A DNA stretch of 64,000 bases, from NCBI GenBank assembly GCA_949316235.1, contig OX438748.1:32048836-32112835 (forward strand). The letters are read 5' to 3'. Shown here piece after piece: positions 34,010-46,000 of this stretch. The stretch is from Oegoconia quadripuncta. Its lineage: Eukaryota; Arthropoda; Insecta; Lepidoptera; Autostichidae. The position numbers were made by a program, and so were the translations under genes. Each line of letters opens with the position of its first letter. Position 1 is the stretch's first letter. A model generated the notes under the pieces. It worked only from the letters and a program-made list of their open reading frames with translations, was not told where the DNA came from and made no database searches.

Positions 34010-34940
34010 CATACATACGAACATAGCGAATGAAATAAAAGCTTGTAAAAATTTTACTATTAGTAGGTAAGAGTAGGTAATATTTTTTAATTTTGTAGGA
34101 ATAAACTTGCTGCGTGACCAGTGGAGCTTTACTCCCACTTCCTGGGCACGCCAATTCTTCGTCATACTCGTACCTAAAATTTGAAAGGTCTGTGATGAAG
34201 CACTACTCCCAGGCTGATGCTGCAGATGTTCAGGAGTAGGCCACAGTATGAAGAACAGTACAACACAGTACAGTATGATGAGCCGGCGGAAAACTTGATA
34301 TCGTTGTCGGTGACAACTTTATTTTTAAGGGAATCACGAACACAAATATCTTTACACTGTTTATACGTGAAATATATTTAGACTGAATAAAATAGAATAG
34401 AAATAATAATAACAGAAAGGTATACGTCCAGTCTTTGAAACGGTAAATCATAAACTGAATAAACAAAAGAAACATAAAGAGAGAGAGAGAGAGAAAGAAC
34501 AGGCAGAGTTAAAATTTTGAATTTAAAATATTATGACAACCGAAAAAGAAACAAACAAGGAGAATACTGAATAAAGAGAATCAACGAGGCGCATGGCGTC
34601 TCGTTACAGTGATACGAGTATATACCTACGTAATCCATGTGCATAGGACATTCCGTTACCATGCCATTTTAAACTGTATTTGACCCTAGAGATAACCTAA
34701 ACGCTAATAAAAATAGCACTGACTTATCTAAGTAGCGAGTAGTGAAAAGCGCTAGGGCTGCGACCTTAAAAAGAAATGTAGATACAAATTATAATACATT
34801 ACTAATTATTATATAATTTATTAGTCTCAGTGAGTCGATGGCAATTTATTGTAAGTAATATCGGTTTTGTGGTCACGGGCAGAGTAGATTAAGTTCAAGT
34901 CATCGGTGACGCCAAACGATCGTAAGAAAACAGACAGACT
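34010..34940. other. no gene seen
   Basis: AT-rich spacer with an (AG)n tract at 34478-34495 and a TATAAT-rich stretch near 34790. No recognised coding sequence. Confidence 0.4.
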
Positions 34941-34949
34941 AATGATAAT

Positions 34950-35040
34950 AAATGATTATATTCTTCACACAAAACGTTTACCTCTAGCGGGATCCGACCC
35001 ACGAAACAGTTTTTGCATATTAACCAACATTCCTTGCATT
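34950..35040 (-). repeat. degenerate SINE (family 2)
   Basis: 'acaaaacgtttacctctagcggga' followed by a damaged B-box ('tccgacccacgaaac'). Confidence 0.4.
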
Positions 35041-35099
35041 TTCAAAATTCTAGACAATGCTACCCCGCTTTATTACATGTCTAGTTAGGTATGTTCTGA

Positions 35100-35585
35100 T
35101 TAATATATATTTATAAGTATTATTATAAAAAAAAAGAAACAAGACAACAACAAATGGAATTAATCCCATCGACCGTTTAGATTTTTAATTCAAAAATAAG
35201 TGTTACGTTTTTTGGAAATACAACAGAGATATTGTTTCATTTACTCTTCTTTCAGGCCTCATACCTATTATGACAACAACTTGTGCTCATGTTGTTTTTT
35301 AATGTAAATGTTTTTAGTGAAAAAATGGTAGCTAGCAGCCCTGTAGCAAGATCGAGCGGTCGGGGCGTTGCCATTCCGAGCGGAGAATCCAGCCTTAGCG
35401 ATTTGGCAACATGTGGTATTTTGTTACCTACTGCAACTATGGGGGCTGCCATCTTGATTCGAATAACGTCACAGATTTCAGCCAATCAATCGTATTAGTT
35501 CATAGAGTGAGAATTATTTTTAGTAGTCTGGTTTTAGTTACATATTCAATTGGGTTACTTACAACTCGTACAAATCTTGCAGTCG
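35100..35585. other. no gene assigned; one possible minus-strand start
   Basis: 35252-35485 contains a minus-strand frame with AAGATGGCAGCC near the beginning (MAAPIVAVGNK...). The context resembles an AAGATGGC promoter-proximal motif, but there is no clear donor site or downstream exon. Confidence 0.25.
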
Positions 35586-35589
35586 CTAT

Positions 35590-35870
35590 TCGTTTTCGAT
35601 TAGCAAAGTGAAGCAATGTCTGTCCCGATTCCTCTTTGGATGGGTGACCACTAGTGGCACTTTGATACGAGTTACACAGACGGTAAACAATTGGTGCCGG
35701 TTCTTTTAGATTGAAGGCAGTCCTTTAGCTAAGTCGACGGCCTACAAGGGCAGTCTGCACAGAATCCACCAATCCGCACAGAAGCCGCGTGGTGGATAAT
35801 GGCCCATAACCTCTTCTAGTGGAAGAAGGCGGTGCTCTAACAGTAGGGACGTGTAAGGCATGGTCCTGAT
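35590..35870 (+). repeat. partial composite SINE-like repeat
   Basis: 'gcaaagtgaagcaatgtctg', 'ggatgggtgaccactagtgg' and 'gtggtggataatggcccata' match blocks of the copy at 6540-7465. Confidence 0.55.
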
Positions 35871-35879
35871 GAAAATTTT

Positions 35880-37380
35880 GATCGTGATGCACCATAGTAA
35901 ATTATAAATTATTTGATTAACAGAGTAAATATCTAGTCTATACCTAAAAACATTATTGTCTTTGATTTGGACACAGTGAGAGCAGGGCTCACGCATGATA
36001 CCATGATCGTCATTTAACATCAGAAATCCAACGAGGAAACGCTGCCAGCGTTTAGGGGTACCTTGCCTCGCGACCCCAATTTTTACATTTGTTCTAGTTT
36101 ATATTTAATTTCCGTCTCTTTATTTGTTACTGTTTTTAAATAAATAAATTAATAACATCATAATACAAGGTCAAACTTGCATTTAAAACACCCCCGCACG
36201 GTATTTCATACAAATTTTCAAGTCCAAATTTTTTGAAATGAATTAATCGATTCTAACGTAACTGTTAGGCATAAAGCTAGTAGGTAATATAGGTCTAAAT
36301 AGTAGAGAATATTTTTGAAAAACAGCATTCAAAATAAGTTGGAGCGAATTTAAGTTTTCCTTAATAGCAGAAAAATATAATGCTTTTAAATTCGATATTT
36401 TGAATATGTTTTCTGCTAACGTTTTAGATTATGTATTCAAGTTTAATTAGAATCGGCTTATTCATTTCGGAAAATTTGGAATTGAACGTTTGTATGTAAT
36501 GAGGTGCGGGATGAACCCTCTTAACATTGTTTAGAGATAAATGTATATAGAATGGTGTAGGTAGGTGGCTAGAGATAACATGACGTTAACTTACATGTAA
36601 TAAACTTCGCCATCAAGGGTCGCAAGCGCTGAATTGTGAGCGTCGCTTACGAATATTATCACTCATTTCCACTAGAATATTTTCACTTATTCACTGTAAG
36701 CACCTTCTAAATTATTATTTTAAGTAATAAGACCAATATAATACACTAGAAACAACAAATTTATAAAACACAAATTAAAAATACGCCGTCCAACTCGCTT
36801 CTGTGAGGCACAGTACATTGTAAATTATTTTCATAGAAATGATATAGGTACTAAGGAACTTGTATTCGTACCTAATGTTTTTTTAATTTTATTTTTAAAC
36901 ATGTTAATTCCACTTCAACATTTAAAAAGCTTTATCGAAAATTATGTCTACATCAGACTGCAGTTTAGCATATTTTAAGCGGAATACGTTCAGAACAAGC
37001 TTCACATGTGAACGATATATTTAAACTGAAAATTCGGTTTTGTTTTGATAGCCCGGCCACTGTGATATAAACAGGATAACCTTGGGTAATGCTAAATTTA
37101 ACAATAGAGATACTTCGCCAGCAATAGATAAGCAGTACTTAATTGTAATATTTAGATGTATTTAAAGATTTTAATTAGGTATGCTGAGTGAATTTGAATT
37201 CGTGTAATTCCCATAGTAACTGGTAACCCCACTCTTGATTATGAACAACTTTCCTCAAGGAACCACAGTCGAATTCTATCAAAAATTTTCGATTACTTAC
37301 AAAGTAATCATCACTTTGTCTCCTTACTGAGGTTTGCTGGAAGAGATCTCTTATAGAGATAAGCTCGCCTTTTGTATATT
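35880..37380. other. no gene; repeat pieces
   Basis: AT-rich. 36745-36840 is a minus-strand fragment of the 26512 repeat family. 37190-37340 and 37615-37750 are two diverged copies of a sequence with 'gtgaatttgaattcgtgtaattccc'. No exon recognised. Confidence 0.4.
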
Positions 37381-37389
37381 TTAATATTC

Positions 37390-37452
37390 TCCTGTTTTTT
37401 TTGTTTTGTTTGACGTGTATGCTTATATACAATAAAGTGTTAAATAAATAAA
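37390..37452. repeat. short (TAAA)-tailed retroposon fragment
   Basis: 'tgtttgacgtgtatgcttat' followed by 'aataaagtgtt' and TAAA repeats. The same sequence is inserted in a SINE at 58026-58092, showing it is mobile. Confidence 0.55.
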
Positions 37453-37504
37453 TAAAGTAAACCATTCTGAAACCACAATGTATGGAAGTCCAACAATTTA
37501 ATTA

Positions 37505-37592
37505 AATTTAAAAACTTATTGGTACATGGATTGAACCCGGACCGCCCAAATTGGGAGACCGTGTCTTAACCGCTGAGCCACCGACGCTTATT
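37505..37592 (-). repeat. tRNA-derived SINE (family 4)
   Basis: Minus strand: GTGGCTCAGCGGTTAAGACA and GGTCCGGGTTCAATCC form A-box and B-box regions. Related to 19265-19335. Confidence 0.6.
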
Positions 37593-37979
37593 TATATATG
37601 GTAATAGTATACAGGGTGAATTTGAATCCGTGTAATTCCCATTAACTGGTGACGTCACTGTTGATTACAAACAACTTTCCCCAAGGAAACGTAATCGAAT
37701 TCGATCAACTTCGATTACTTACTTAATTTCGATTACCCATACAAAGTAAGCCGTTCTGACACCACCTTTAACATGGAATTCCAACAATTTTCTGCTGGTG
37801 ACTCCACTCATACGAACAACTTTCCACTAGGAACCATAGCCGTATTCAGCCGAAAATATGTTAGATATTCATCCTAAAGGTGGTTCAGAATGGTTGACTT
37901 TGTATGGGTAAACACGGTTACATGAGAGCTCGGGTGACAAAGAGATGCCAACTATCTCACATAGCGAACTAACCTTGCC

Positions 37980-38760
37980 ACTATACTGTATGAGTTTTTT
38001 TACCGTAAGAAAAAAAATAGGGCATATTAAGTAAGTGAAATAGAAGCTATTCGCATAGGGTAGTTTTTTTTTTTTTTTTCAATATCTTGCGAAATGTTCC
38101 TATCTTGCGAATTTTACGGTTTTGAAGAAAAAAAAATTAAATTACCTATGCCAATACCTCCTATTACACTTACCTAATATGCCCTATTTTTTTCCTTTGT
38201 GATGTCGGAGGAAATATGAATTCACTTTGCTGGGTTTTTCCATATTAATCACTTTATTTCTCTGATGGTAGAGACAACTTAGCCCTTAGGCTCCGTAAAT
38301 AGTAATCCATTGTAATTCCTTGTAATTCGTAGTAATTAATGTTACATCTTTTCTATGTTCTTATATACTAACTATATACGTGCTACACCGAGACATTGTT
38401 AATTTGGTGACTGATAACGGTACGTTGAGCGTACCACGTTCACCTATCTATGTATCATCAGCATAGATAAATCTTTATCAATTTTGACACGTTCCAACGT
38501 ACAGCCATGGTCACACTACACCTTATGGTAAAAAAACTCATCCAGTATAATAAAACGTTGTAGCGTTTGACGGTCGCGCATGTAGCCTATTGCACATATT
38601 ACATCATTAAATTAAATAAATTGAAAAAAAAAACTTGGAGAAAATATAAGTTCCAATTAAAATTAGCATGATAGGAACCCTAGGAATCCCGCCAGTCATA
38701 TATCAATCTCCGGCAGGCGAGTGGCCCTAATATGCCCTATTTTTTTCCTTACAGTAAAAG
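37980..38760. repeat. nested inverted repeats ('gtttttttaccgtaag')
   Basis: TATGAGTTTTTTTACCGTAAG at 37990 is inverted at 38520 (TATGGTAAAAAAACTCAT). 'aatagggcatatta' at 38017 is inverted at 38173 and 38730. Probably overlapping foldback elements. No coding sequence. Confidence 0.5.
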
Positions 38761-38786
38761 TCAACTCGTCCATATAAATATTTCGG

Positions 38787-38985
38787 ACACTTACACCAAT
38801 CATCTAGTCCCAAACTAAGCAAAGTTTGTATGGATACTAAATAACGGAAAAACATATAAATACTCGTATTTATATAAACATAAATGAAATAAATGTACGT
38901 TTTCATCACATAATCATTTACACCCGTCATGGGAATCGAACCCGCAACGGTTTCGCAGATAGGGTCACTATCCACTACATTAATC
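38787..38985 (-). repeat. SINE (family 2), diverged copy
   Basis: Body 'acaccaatcatctagtccca' and damaged tRNA-like part 'gggaatcgaacccgcaacgg'. Confidence 0.65.
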
Positions 38986-39076
38986 TTTTGGGGTACCCTC
39001 TACTTGTTAACCCCCGACGAAGAACGACGGGTGTAATTGTGTGTGTGTCCAGTCTTTATCTGGATGTATCCGAGTT

Positions 39077-39264
39077 AGTGTGCCCGTCCACGACCGAGTT
39101 TTTGTAGGACCGATAATCGGCCGCTTTTTTTCGTCAATACTTTTATCATCGATATTGTGACCGATTTCTTGTAGGACGTGAGCGTTGAAACATTGCAGTC
39201 AGTACGTTCCATTTTTCTCCTACAAAAAATCGGTCACCGATTATCGGCTGTGGGCGGGTAGCCT
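39077..39264. mobile_element. MITE with GTCCTACAAAAA inner repeats
   Basis: Ends TAGTGTGCCCGTCCACGA and, inverted, CTGTGGGCGGGTAGCCTA. Inner pairs include GACCGATAATCGG and CCGATTATCGG. Confidence 0.55.
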
Positions 39265-39269
39265 AAGGC

Positions 39270-39840
39270 ATGGTCCGATTTTTAAGGACTAAACGAGGGT
39301 GCAGGTTCTTAGCCATGTTTGATAAAAATCGGTTGAGCCGTTTCGATGATATTTCGATGACATCATATTCTTTCGAGGGTATTCATTTTTTTTTATAATA
39401 TTTAAAATTAAACTAGGATTCTTAGTCATTATGATCGAAAGATATTTATCTTTGGTCTATCTTTCAAATATTTGTCTTTCAAAATTTTCATCATTTTAAT
39501 AATTACTAAGACCTATAGTCTTGATTGTTTGTTCGTTTGCACACATCAGGGAATGAAAACGTTAAATAATAAAATACACAGATTACCAAATAACAATTTA
39601 TTGAAATTCAAATGCAGTCATATAAATAAAAATTTCACAGACTCATTAATTATACAAAATAAGCTACTTTGATTTCTGCAGATATTCTCGGTAACAACTT
39701 TCGTTTAATATAAAATCTAAGCAGGATCCTGAAACAGTTAAATTTCTATGGTGTTGTTACCGTTGTGAAATAACAACGCAGTTGTATTATTTATCATAGC
39801 CAACAACGGCAATCATCTAAATAAATAAATATAGTATATT
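39270..39840. other. no gene seen
   Basis: AT-rich, including a 66-codon frame at 39472 with no recognisable feature. Confidence 0.4.
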
Positions 39841-39845
39841 TCAAT

Positions 39846-40440
39846 ACAAGTGCGGAAAGCCTGTCATTGCAAAGAGTTCCGACAAATGTCACCCGAGCCG
39901 AGGCGTAGCCGAAGGTGAGGGTTGACAGTCGGAACGAGTTGCAATGACGGTTCCGCACGTGTACTGAACGACTATTTTTAATACAGTTGCTAAAAAATTA
40001 AGCAATTTAATAAAATGAAATTTTTTGGAAAATGGCGCCAAACGTAAAAGTGTATTCTTTACACTTTTAAAAGTTGGCTGTATGACGTATACTGCAGAGA
40101 CTATGGCAGTATACGTCATACAGCCAACTTTTTTATATTTATAAATTTAATTTGGCCGATACTAATATTAATTTGTTTAAATTTCAATTAAAATTACTTT
40201 TAAATCTGATATTGAAACAAATTAGTAGCTTTTTTTAGAAATATTTGCATAAATCATAAAAACTTCTATGAATTTTTTTAGTAAAAACTTCATGGTTGGT
40301 TTTTTCTTTTTAATAGACATTATTTTGACAGTTTGCAAAGAAAAAGCACTAGTTCGGGAAATCCCACTTCCCGCACGCTATACGTCCCTGCAATATGCCA
40401 CTTTTTGAGCAACTGTATTTAAAAAATATTTTTCACATAC
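39846..40440. repeat. foldback element with nested hairpins
   Basis: GTGCGGAAAGCCTGTCATTG near 39851 pairs with CAATGACGGTTCCGCAC near 39942. A perfect 27-bp hairpin follows (arms 40069-40095 and 40106-40132). The right part ends near 'cccgcacgctatacgtccct'. The layout suggests a compound foldback transposon. Confidence 0.55.
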
Positions 40441-40444
40441 ACAC

Positions 40445-41900
40445 AGCGCCATCTAATAGTTCCACAAGCAAATAGCCTTGTATTATGGATACCAGATGGA
40501 TGATACTAAAATACATTTTTTTTTCGTAAATTATTAATACTTTATAAATGAAAAACATATGTAACCCGGATAAACATATCTGTAGAATTATTGGCCCAGT
40601 TTTAAAATCTTTCCAATACCGGAACTGATGGCATGTAAAAATTCAATTTTACTCCTGTGTTGATGGTCTGCATATTATTTCACTTTGACCTTACATTAGA
40701 GTAATACTAGTAGAGTATAGAACTTTTTGTATCGGAGAATTTTTAAAATCAAAGGGCACCGGGTACATTGTACAATTCTTATAAACAATAATGCGTTTCA
40801 ACGAATAGTTCTTATGGCGTTATGTTGGCTCCCCTGTCTTTCAAAGTCATTTTTCATTTAATTTTCGACTCAAATCATGCCCAAAACTTTGCAAAGTGGT
40901 GAAAGAATGATGGTGCTGAAGGAGAAGAACATTTGTGAACGTGAAAAAGGCAATGATGCCCCAATAATTCCTTTAATACTTAATACAATACAGAAAAACA
41001 TTGCTGCCAATATAACGTCATAGGCACTGTTCGGTGAAACGCACTCTGTACGGGGCGTATATTAACTGAAACAAGGCATCCTTCCAAGAGATGCTTACAC
41101 TGATGATTACTGAATTGAAAACGAAAAAAACATATACTTAATTGACCAAGGTATATTACATTATGTTACGAAACTATTAAAAGGTTAGCGAAGATTTTAT
41201 GATTTACTGAATAGGCATTTACGATGGACCACATCGATTTGAAGATGAAGTGTTACAGATAATATACGCCCTTCACAGTATGAAAGCAAATGTTATTATC
41301 GAATCTAGGAGAGTACACACAGTGGAATTCACCTATTTTGACAATGCCAAAAATCTGTGCTGAAACAGTGCGAAATAGTGCTTAAAGAAAAAAATAGTGC
41401 CAGTGTAGTTTAATGTGTTGCTAGAATATAGTTAAAGCAGTTTCTGTGTACGACAATGAGGATGCAGCAACACATGACGCCAGAATGACGCCATTTATTG
41501 TATATCTGAATTAATGAATTATTGGATCGTTTATTCAATAGATTTGACGGATTATTGAATTGTTTACTTATTGCATTATTGAATTAATTGATAATTGAAT
41601 TGTTTATGTACGTACTTATTCAATTAAATTTAATAGAATTGTGCTGAATTGATTAGACTCAATGTTAATTATGTTTATAAATCATTGACAAACTTGAATA
41701 ATTTAATAACATTGACAGTGAAAGACTGAATAAAGATTGTAAAATTATTAATTATTATTGACGACCTCCTTAACGCCACAGACAGTGCTGTTAGAGTGGC
41801 TAAGTTTTGGTCCAATAAAATTTGAAACTTGCCTCGACACGAATAGAAGAAGAAGAAGAATTATTATAATAGTTGGGATAACTATAATAATAATTTTATA
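40445..41900. other. no gene seen
   Basis: AT-rich. 41280-41470 has a run of small open frames in slightly less AT-rich DNA but no splice-bounded exon. 'attgaattgtttatg...attgaattgattag' near 41520-41660 is internally repetitive. Confidence 0.35.
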
Positions 41901-41904
41901 ATAA

Positions 41905-42660
41905 TGTTATAAATGCGAAAGTTTGTGTGTGTGTGTGTGTGTGTATGTATTTATGTATGTTTGTTAGCTCTTTACGCCTAAACAGCTGGACCGATGTGGT
42001 TGGTAGACAGATTAGGACCTGGATTAACATAAAGGCTACTTTTTATCCCGGAAAAGTGGCTGGTTCCTGTAGGATAGGTATTATTAGTGGGATTGCTTTG
42101 GGGCCATAGAGTGACGCATTTGATAATAGATTTTTTCCTAATGATGACGGTGATGGTGATGGTGATGATAATGGTGATGATTGGCGTATTTGGTTAATAT
42201 GCACTAAGCGAGTTTTTTCCTAATGATAGTGATGACGGTGTGATGATATTCCAATCCCAACAAATTTTCTTTACTAATATTATAAATGGGAAAGTTTGGA
42301 TGTTTGTTTGTTTGTTGCTCAATCACGGCGAAACGCATGAACGGATTTGGATAAAATTTGGTGCATAGGTAGAATATAACCTGGATTAAGAGATACGATA
42401 TTTTTTATCCCGATAAAATGTGTAGTTCCCGTGGGATAAACAAATATCCGCGATGAATTTATTCCACGCAGGCGAAGCCGCGGGCGATAAGCTAGTATTT
42501 TATAAATGCGAAAGTTTGTGTGTGTGTGAGTGTGTATATATAGTATTGTTATCTTTTCGTGTCTAAACGGCTGGACAGATTTGGTTGTTTAGTTGGTAGA
42601 CATAATAGGACATGGATTAACAGAAGTGACTGGTTCCTGTAGGGTAGGTAACAGAACATT
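41905..42660 (+). repeat. cluster of three short CTAG-type elements
   Basis: 41905-42110 begins 'ataaatgcgaaagtttgtg' with a (TG)n tract. 42268-42496 is the most complete copy, ending 'gcgggcgataagctagta'. 42498-42660 starts directly after it with 'ttttataaatgcgaaag'. A GATGATGGT-rich microsatellite lies at 42131-42240. Confidence 0.6.
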
Positions 42661-42834
42661 ACATTTATGAAAATTCTAGGAAAGTCCACAACTGAATGTA
42701 AGCCTTTCCCATGAATTAGCCATAATTGCTACGCTTATATTTGGTTGCCCCGTACCAATGACAATACTAGCCATAACTGGTTAATACTCACCTCGATTTA
42801 CTACTTTTTTTTTTTTTTTTGACTTTCGTATGAG

Positions 42835-42840
42835 TTTATT
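42835..42840 (-). terminator. poly(A) signal of the stalk-array gene
   Basis: AATAAA on the minus strand, 7 nt after the TAA stop. A genomic A16 run follows 14 nt later (42805-42820). Confidence 0.6.
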
Positions 42841-42847
42841 TTTTCGC

Positions 42848-43050
42848 TTACAATTTTATAATCTTAAGTTGAATGTCCTCAGCGCGTCCAGGATCCTCCG
42901 GGGTTGCCGTGGGTTGCATCTGCCTTTGACGGGTTTCTCTCGTTCGATTAAATATTTTGAAGCTGTACAACATGTTGTACAACATGTTGTACAGCCTCTT
43001 CCGGCATAAAAATGCGACAAAAATGACTAAAGATGATATAACCAGGTCCC
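42848..43050 (-). CDS. stalk-array gene, last exon: transmembrane helix and tail
   Basis: Acceptor CTAATTTTTCACAG, phase 1 in, 203 nt to TAA. Encodes [15 protein letters not shown] (helix, extended by residues from the previous exon), then the basic stop-transfer RKR, then [11 protein letters not shown] and a polar tail ending [14 protein letters not shown] fits the YxxPhi endocytic sorting pattern and occurs twice in tandem because the DNA there is a perfect 34-bp palindrome (42962-42995). The intron in front of it is a diverged copy of the 591-bp array unit. Confidence 0.65.
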
Positions 43051-46000
43051 CTGTGAAAAATTAGATAATTTAGCAAATACATATATGCAAATAAAAGATG
43101 CAGACATAAATAGAGGGGGTGATAGCCTACCAAAAGCTGGAGGTCTACTACCAGGTTAAAAATGTATAGGTAATGTTGTAACCTATATAAATGTGTGTGT
43201 TTTTAATATAATTTTAACGGCCCACAATCAGTAGATGATGCCTTGGTTGTTTTATTTAGTTTTCGAAAGAAAAAGTCTACTTAGTGTGTTTCTTACCGAT
43301 TTAACGTTATGTTCTCGCCGAGAAAAGGTAGGCACCATTTATCTCGAGATACCGAGACGTCTACGACATTTGAAATATTTTCCACAAACTCGTATGTAAT
43401 AATAATCAAAATTTGAAGTACACATACAAGTACATCAAAAATATATAAAAAAATTGTATCTTTACTTACATATCAAATTTCTAACAGAATGCGGTGATGT
43501 CGTGCCACCGTTTGCACCAGGCCCGCCTGTGAATAAATTAAAACATTTAGCATATATAGAATATATGTATAACGGCACGTAGTGAATTAAATTAAGATTT
43601 AGTCGATTTATTGTATCTGTAATTAATTTTGGAATGTTTATGGAACGAGTATACTAGGCAAATAATAGTTGCGTTCTTCGATATTAACAGTGACTGGTAT
43701 ACTTGGTACAATATTGTGGGCCTTTAGGATTAGAGCGGGCAATACCCGAATGGAGTTGCGGGCGGCGCTTGGATCGCACTGACATTCTTTGACAGAAGGT
43801 GGCCGAGTGAACACGCAAGCAAACCCATTTGCTCTAATCCATTCTAATCTGTGAAATCTTAAATTATTTCTTAGTAATCATAATTGAAATCATTAAAGTT
43901 ATTGTGTATCTACAATACGTGAGTGTTATTTACGAGATAGTTCATCCTCTACCCACATGGGCGATAACGAGCACGTGCTAATTCCGGACGACCCGCCCGG
44001 TGATCCGACATCAGAAGTGGGATCGCAACGAGCTATGGAGCACCACGCCAACACAGGTCAGATCAATGATTCGATGAACAATGAAAGTGATCGCTGGAAA
44101 CAATTATTTCAATTGCAACAAAATAGTTTATTGGAATTAATTAAATCAATTAAAGAGCCGAACGACATTAAATTGACGCTACCAGAATTCAACCCGGATA
44201 ATACTGACAGCGATGCACATTCATGGTGTAATACAGTCGATTTATGTATGCAAGAAAAGCCGTTGAGTGGGAGCGGTTTAATTATTGTGATGAGTAAAGC
44301 ATTAAAAGGCACCGCCGCTTCTTGGTTAGCGCAAAATAGTTTTGCTGGTATTACGTGGCCTCAACTAAAAGATCTTTTTCTGGCACGTTTCGACAGCGTT
44401 GAGACCCCAGCTACTACAGTGTATAAAATGCTTAACGAACACCCCAAGGAAGGCGAATGTCTGTCATCCTATGCTAATAGGGTTCTGAGTTCTTTAATGA
44501 ATCGCTGGCGATCTATGTCAACTGAACAAATTGCTATAGCTGTTACACTGGCGCATACCGCTAGGATTGAACCTCGACTACAACGCCTCGCATTTACTAC
44601 CGAAATCGATTCGAGGAACCGATTGCGACAAGAGCTAATGGCTTTTGTATACCGCAAGAGAGGACCACCAATACAGGAGAAGTCAAACATTTCAAATGAC
44701 GCTAAGAGGCCGCGTTTAGATCCATCTACTAGACGATGCTACAATTGCGGCAGAGCTGGTCATCGTGCTTTCGAATGTCGGAGCACTGTCCACCGAGACA
44801 GTAGTACTGCAGCACGGCCTTTTTCAGGTTCACTTTCTGGATCGATGGGTTCTACCCTTCAGCCAAAGGAAGCTGAGTTACAGAAGAAGATCATCGTGAC
44901 GACCTGCTACTTTTGCGGCGAAGCTGGCCACATAGCGACGCGCTGTCCCAAGAAAGACGCCATCTCTACTGATGCCAAGCCGGAACGGCGAGTAGATATC
45001 TGCACTGTCAAACCAGCTTCGGACTATTTGTCTAACTCGGGTGAGAAGTTTTCATTTTGCTTTGATTCTGGTGCTGAGTGCTCTCTGATAACTGAAAGTT
45101 TAGCGGAAAGATTTCCAGGTAAACGTGTTAATAATACAGTAACTCTCATAGGTATCGGTAAATCAAGTGTTACTTCTAATTCACAAATACTAGCGACTGT
45201 GACTATTCAAAATTATCCCGTCGAACTGCTATTTCATATTGTGCCTGATTATTGTTTAACGAATGAAGTTATGATCGGCCGTGATTTGATATCTTTAGGG
45301 TTTTCTGTGAAATTATATGACAATCATCTTAAACTAAGTAAAGTAAAACTCGTGTCGATTTGTGATAGAGGAACGAAAGTTCAGAACTTTTTCGGTATTG
45401 ACGCTGATATTCCAAGGGTAGAAAAAGACACACTTCTGTCGTTGCTTAATGAATATTCTGATTATTTTGTTGAGGGTATTCCACTGAGCAGAGTGACGTC
45501 GGGGCAATTAGAAATTAAATTAATCGACCCAAATCGCACGGTACAGCGTAGGCCATATCGTTTGAGCCCTAACGAACGACAGGTTGTGCGAGATAAAATT
45601 AAAGAACTTTTAGAGGCAGGTATAATACGTGAGAGTTCATCCCCGTTTGCCAGTCCTATTTTATTAGTTAAAAAGAAAGATGGAACTGACCGACTTTGCG
45701 TAGATTACCGTGAATTGAACAGTAATACAGTGCCTGATAGATATCCATTGCCATTAATTGGTGATCAGATACAACGTCTAGTTGGTGCTCATTATTTCAC
45801 CTCATTAGATATGGCGAGTGGGTACCATCAGTTGCCAATTCATACTGACTCCATAGAACGTACTGCTTTTGTTACACCGGATGGTCAGTATGAATATCTG
45901 GCCATGCCGTTTGGTCTGCGGAATGCCCCGTCAATTTACCAACGCGCCATTAATAAGGCTCACGGTGAATTGACAGAGTCTTTCGCCGTAGTTTACCTGG

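Noticed and set aside
35252..35485. Minus-strand N-terminus starting MAAPIVAVGNK
   Set aside because: The AAGATGGC context is suggestive but there is no convincing donor, downstream exon or domain.
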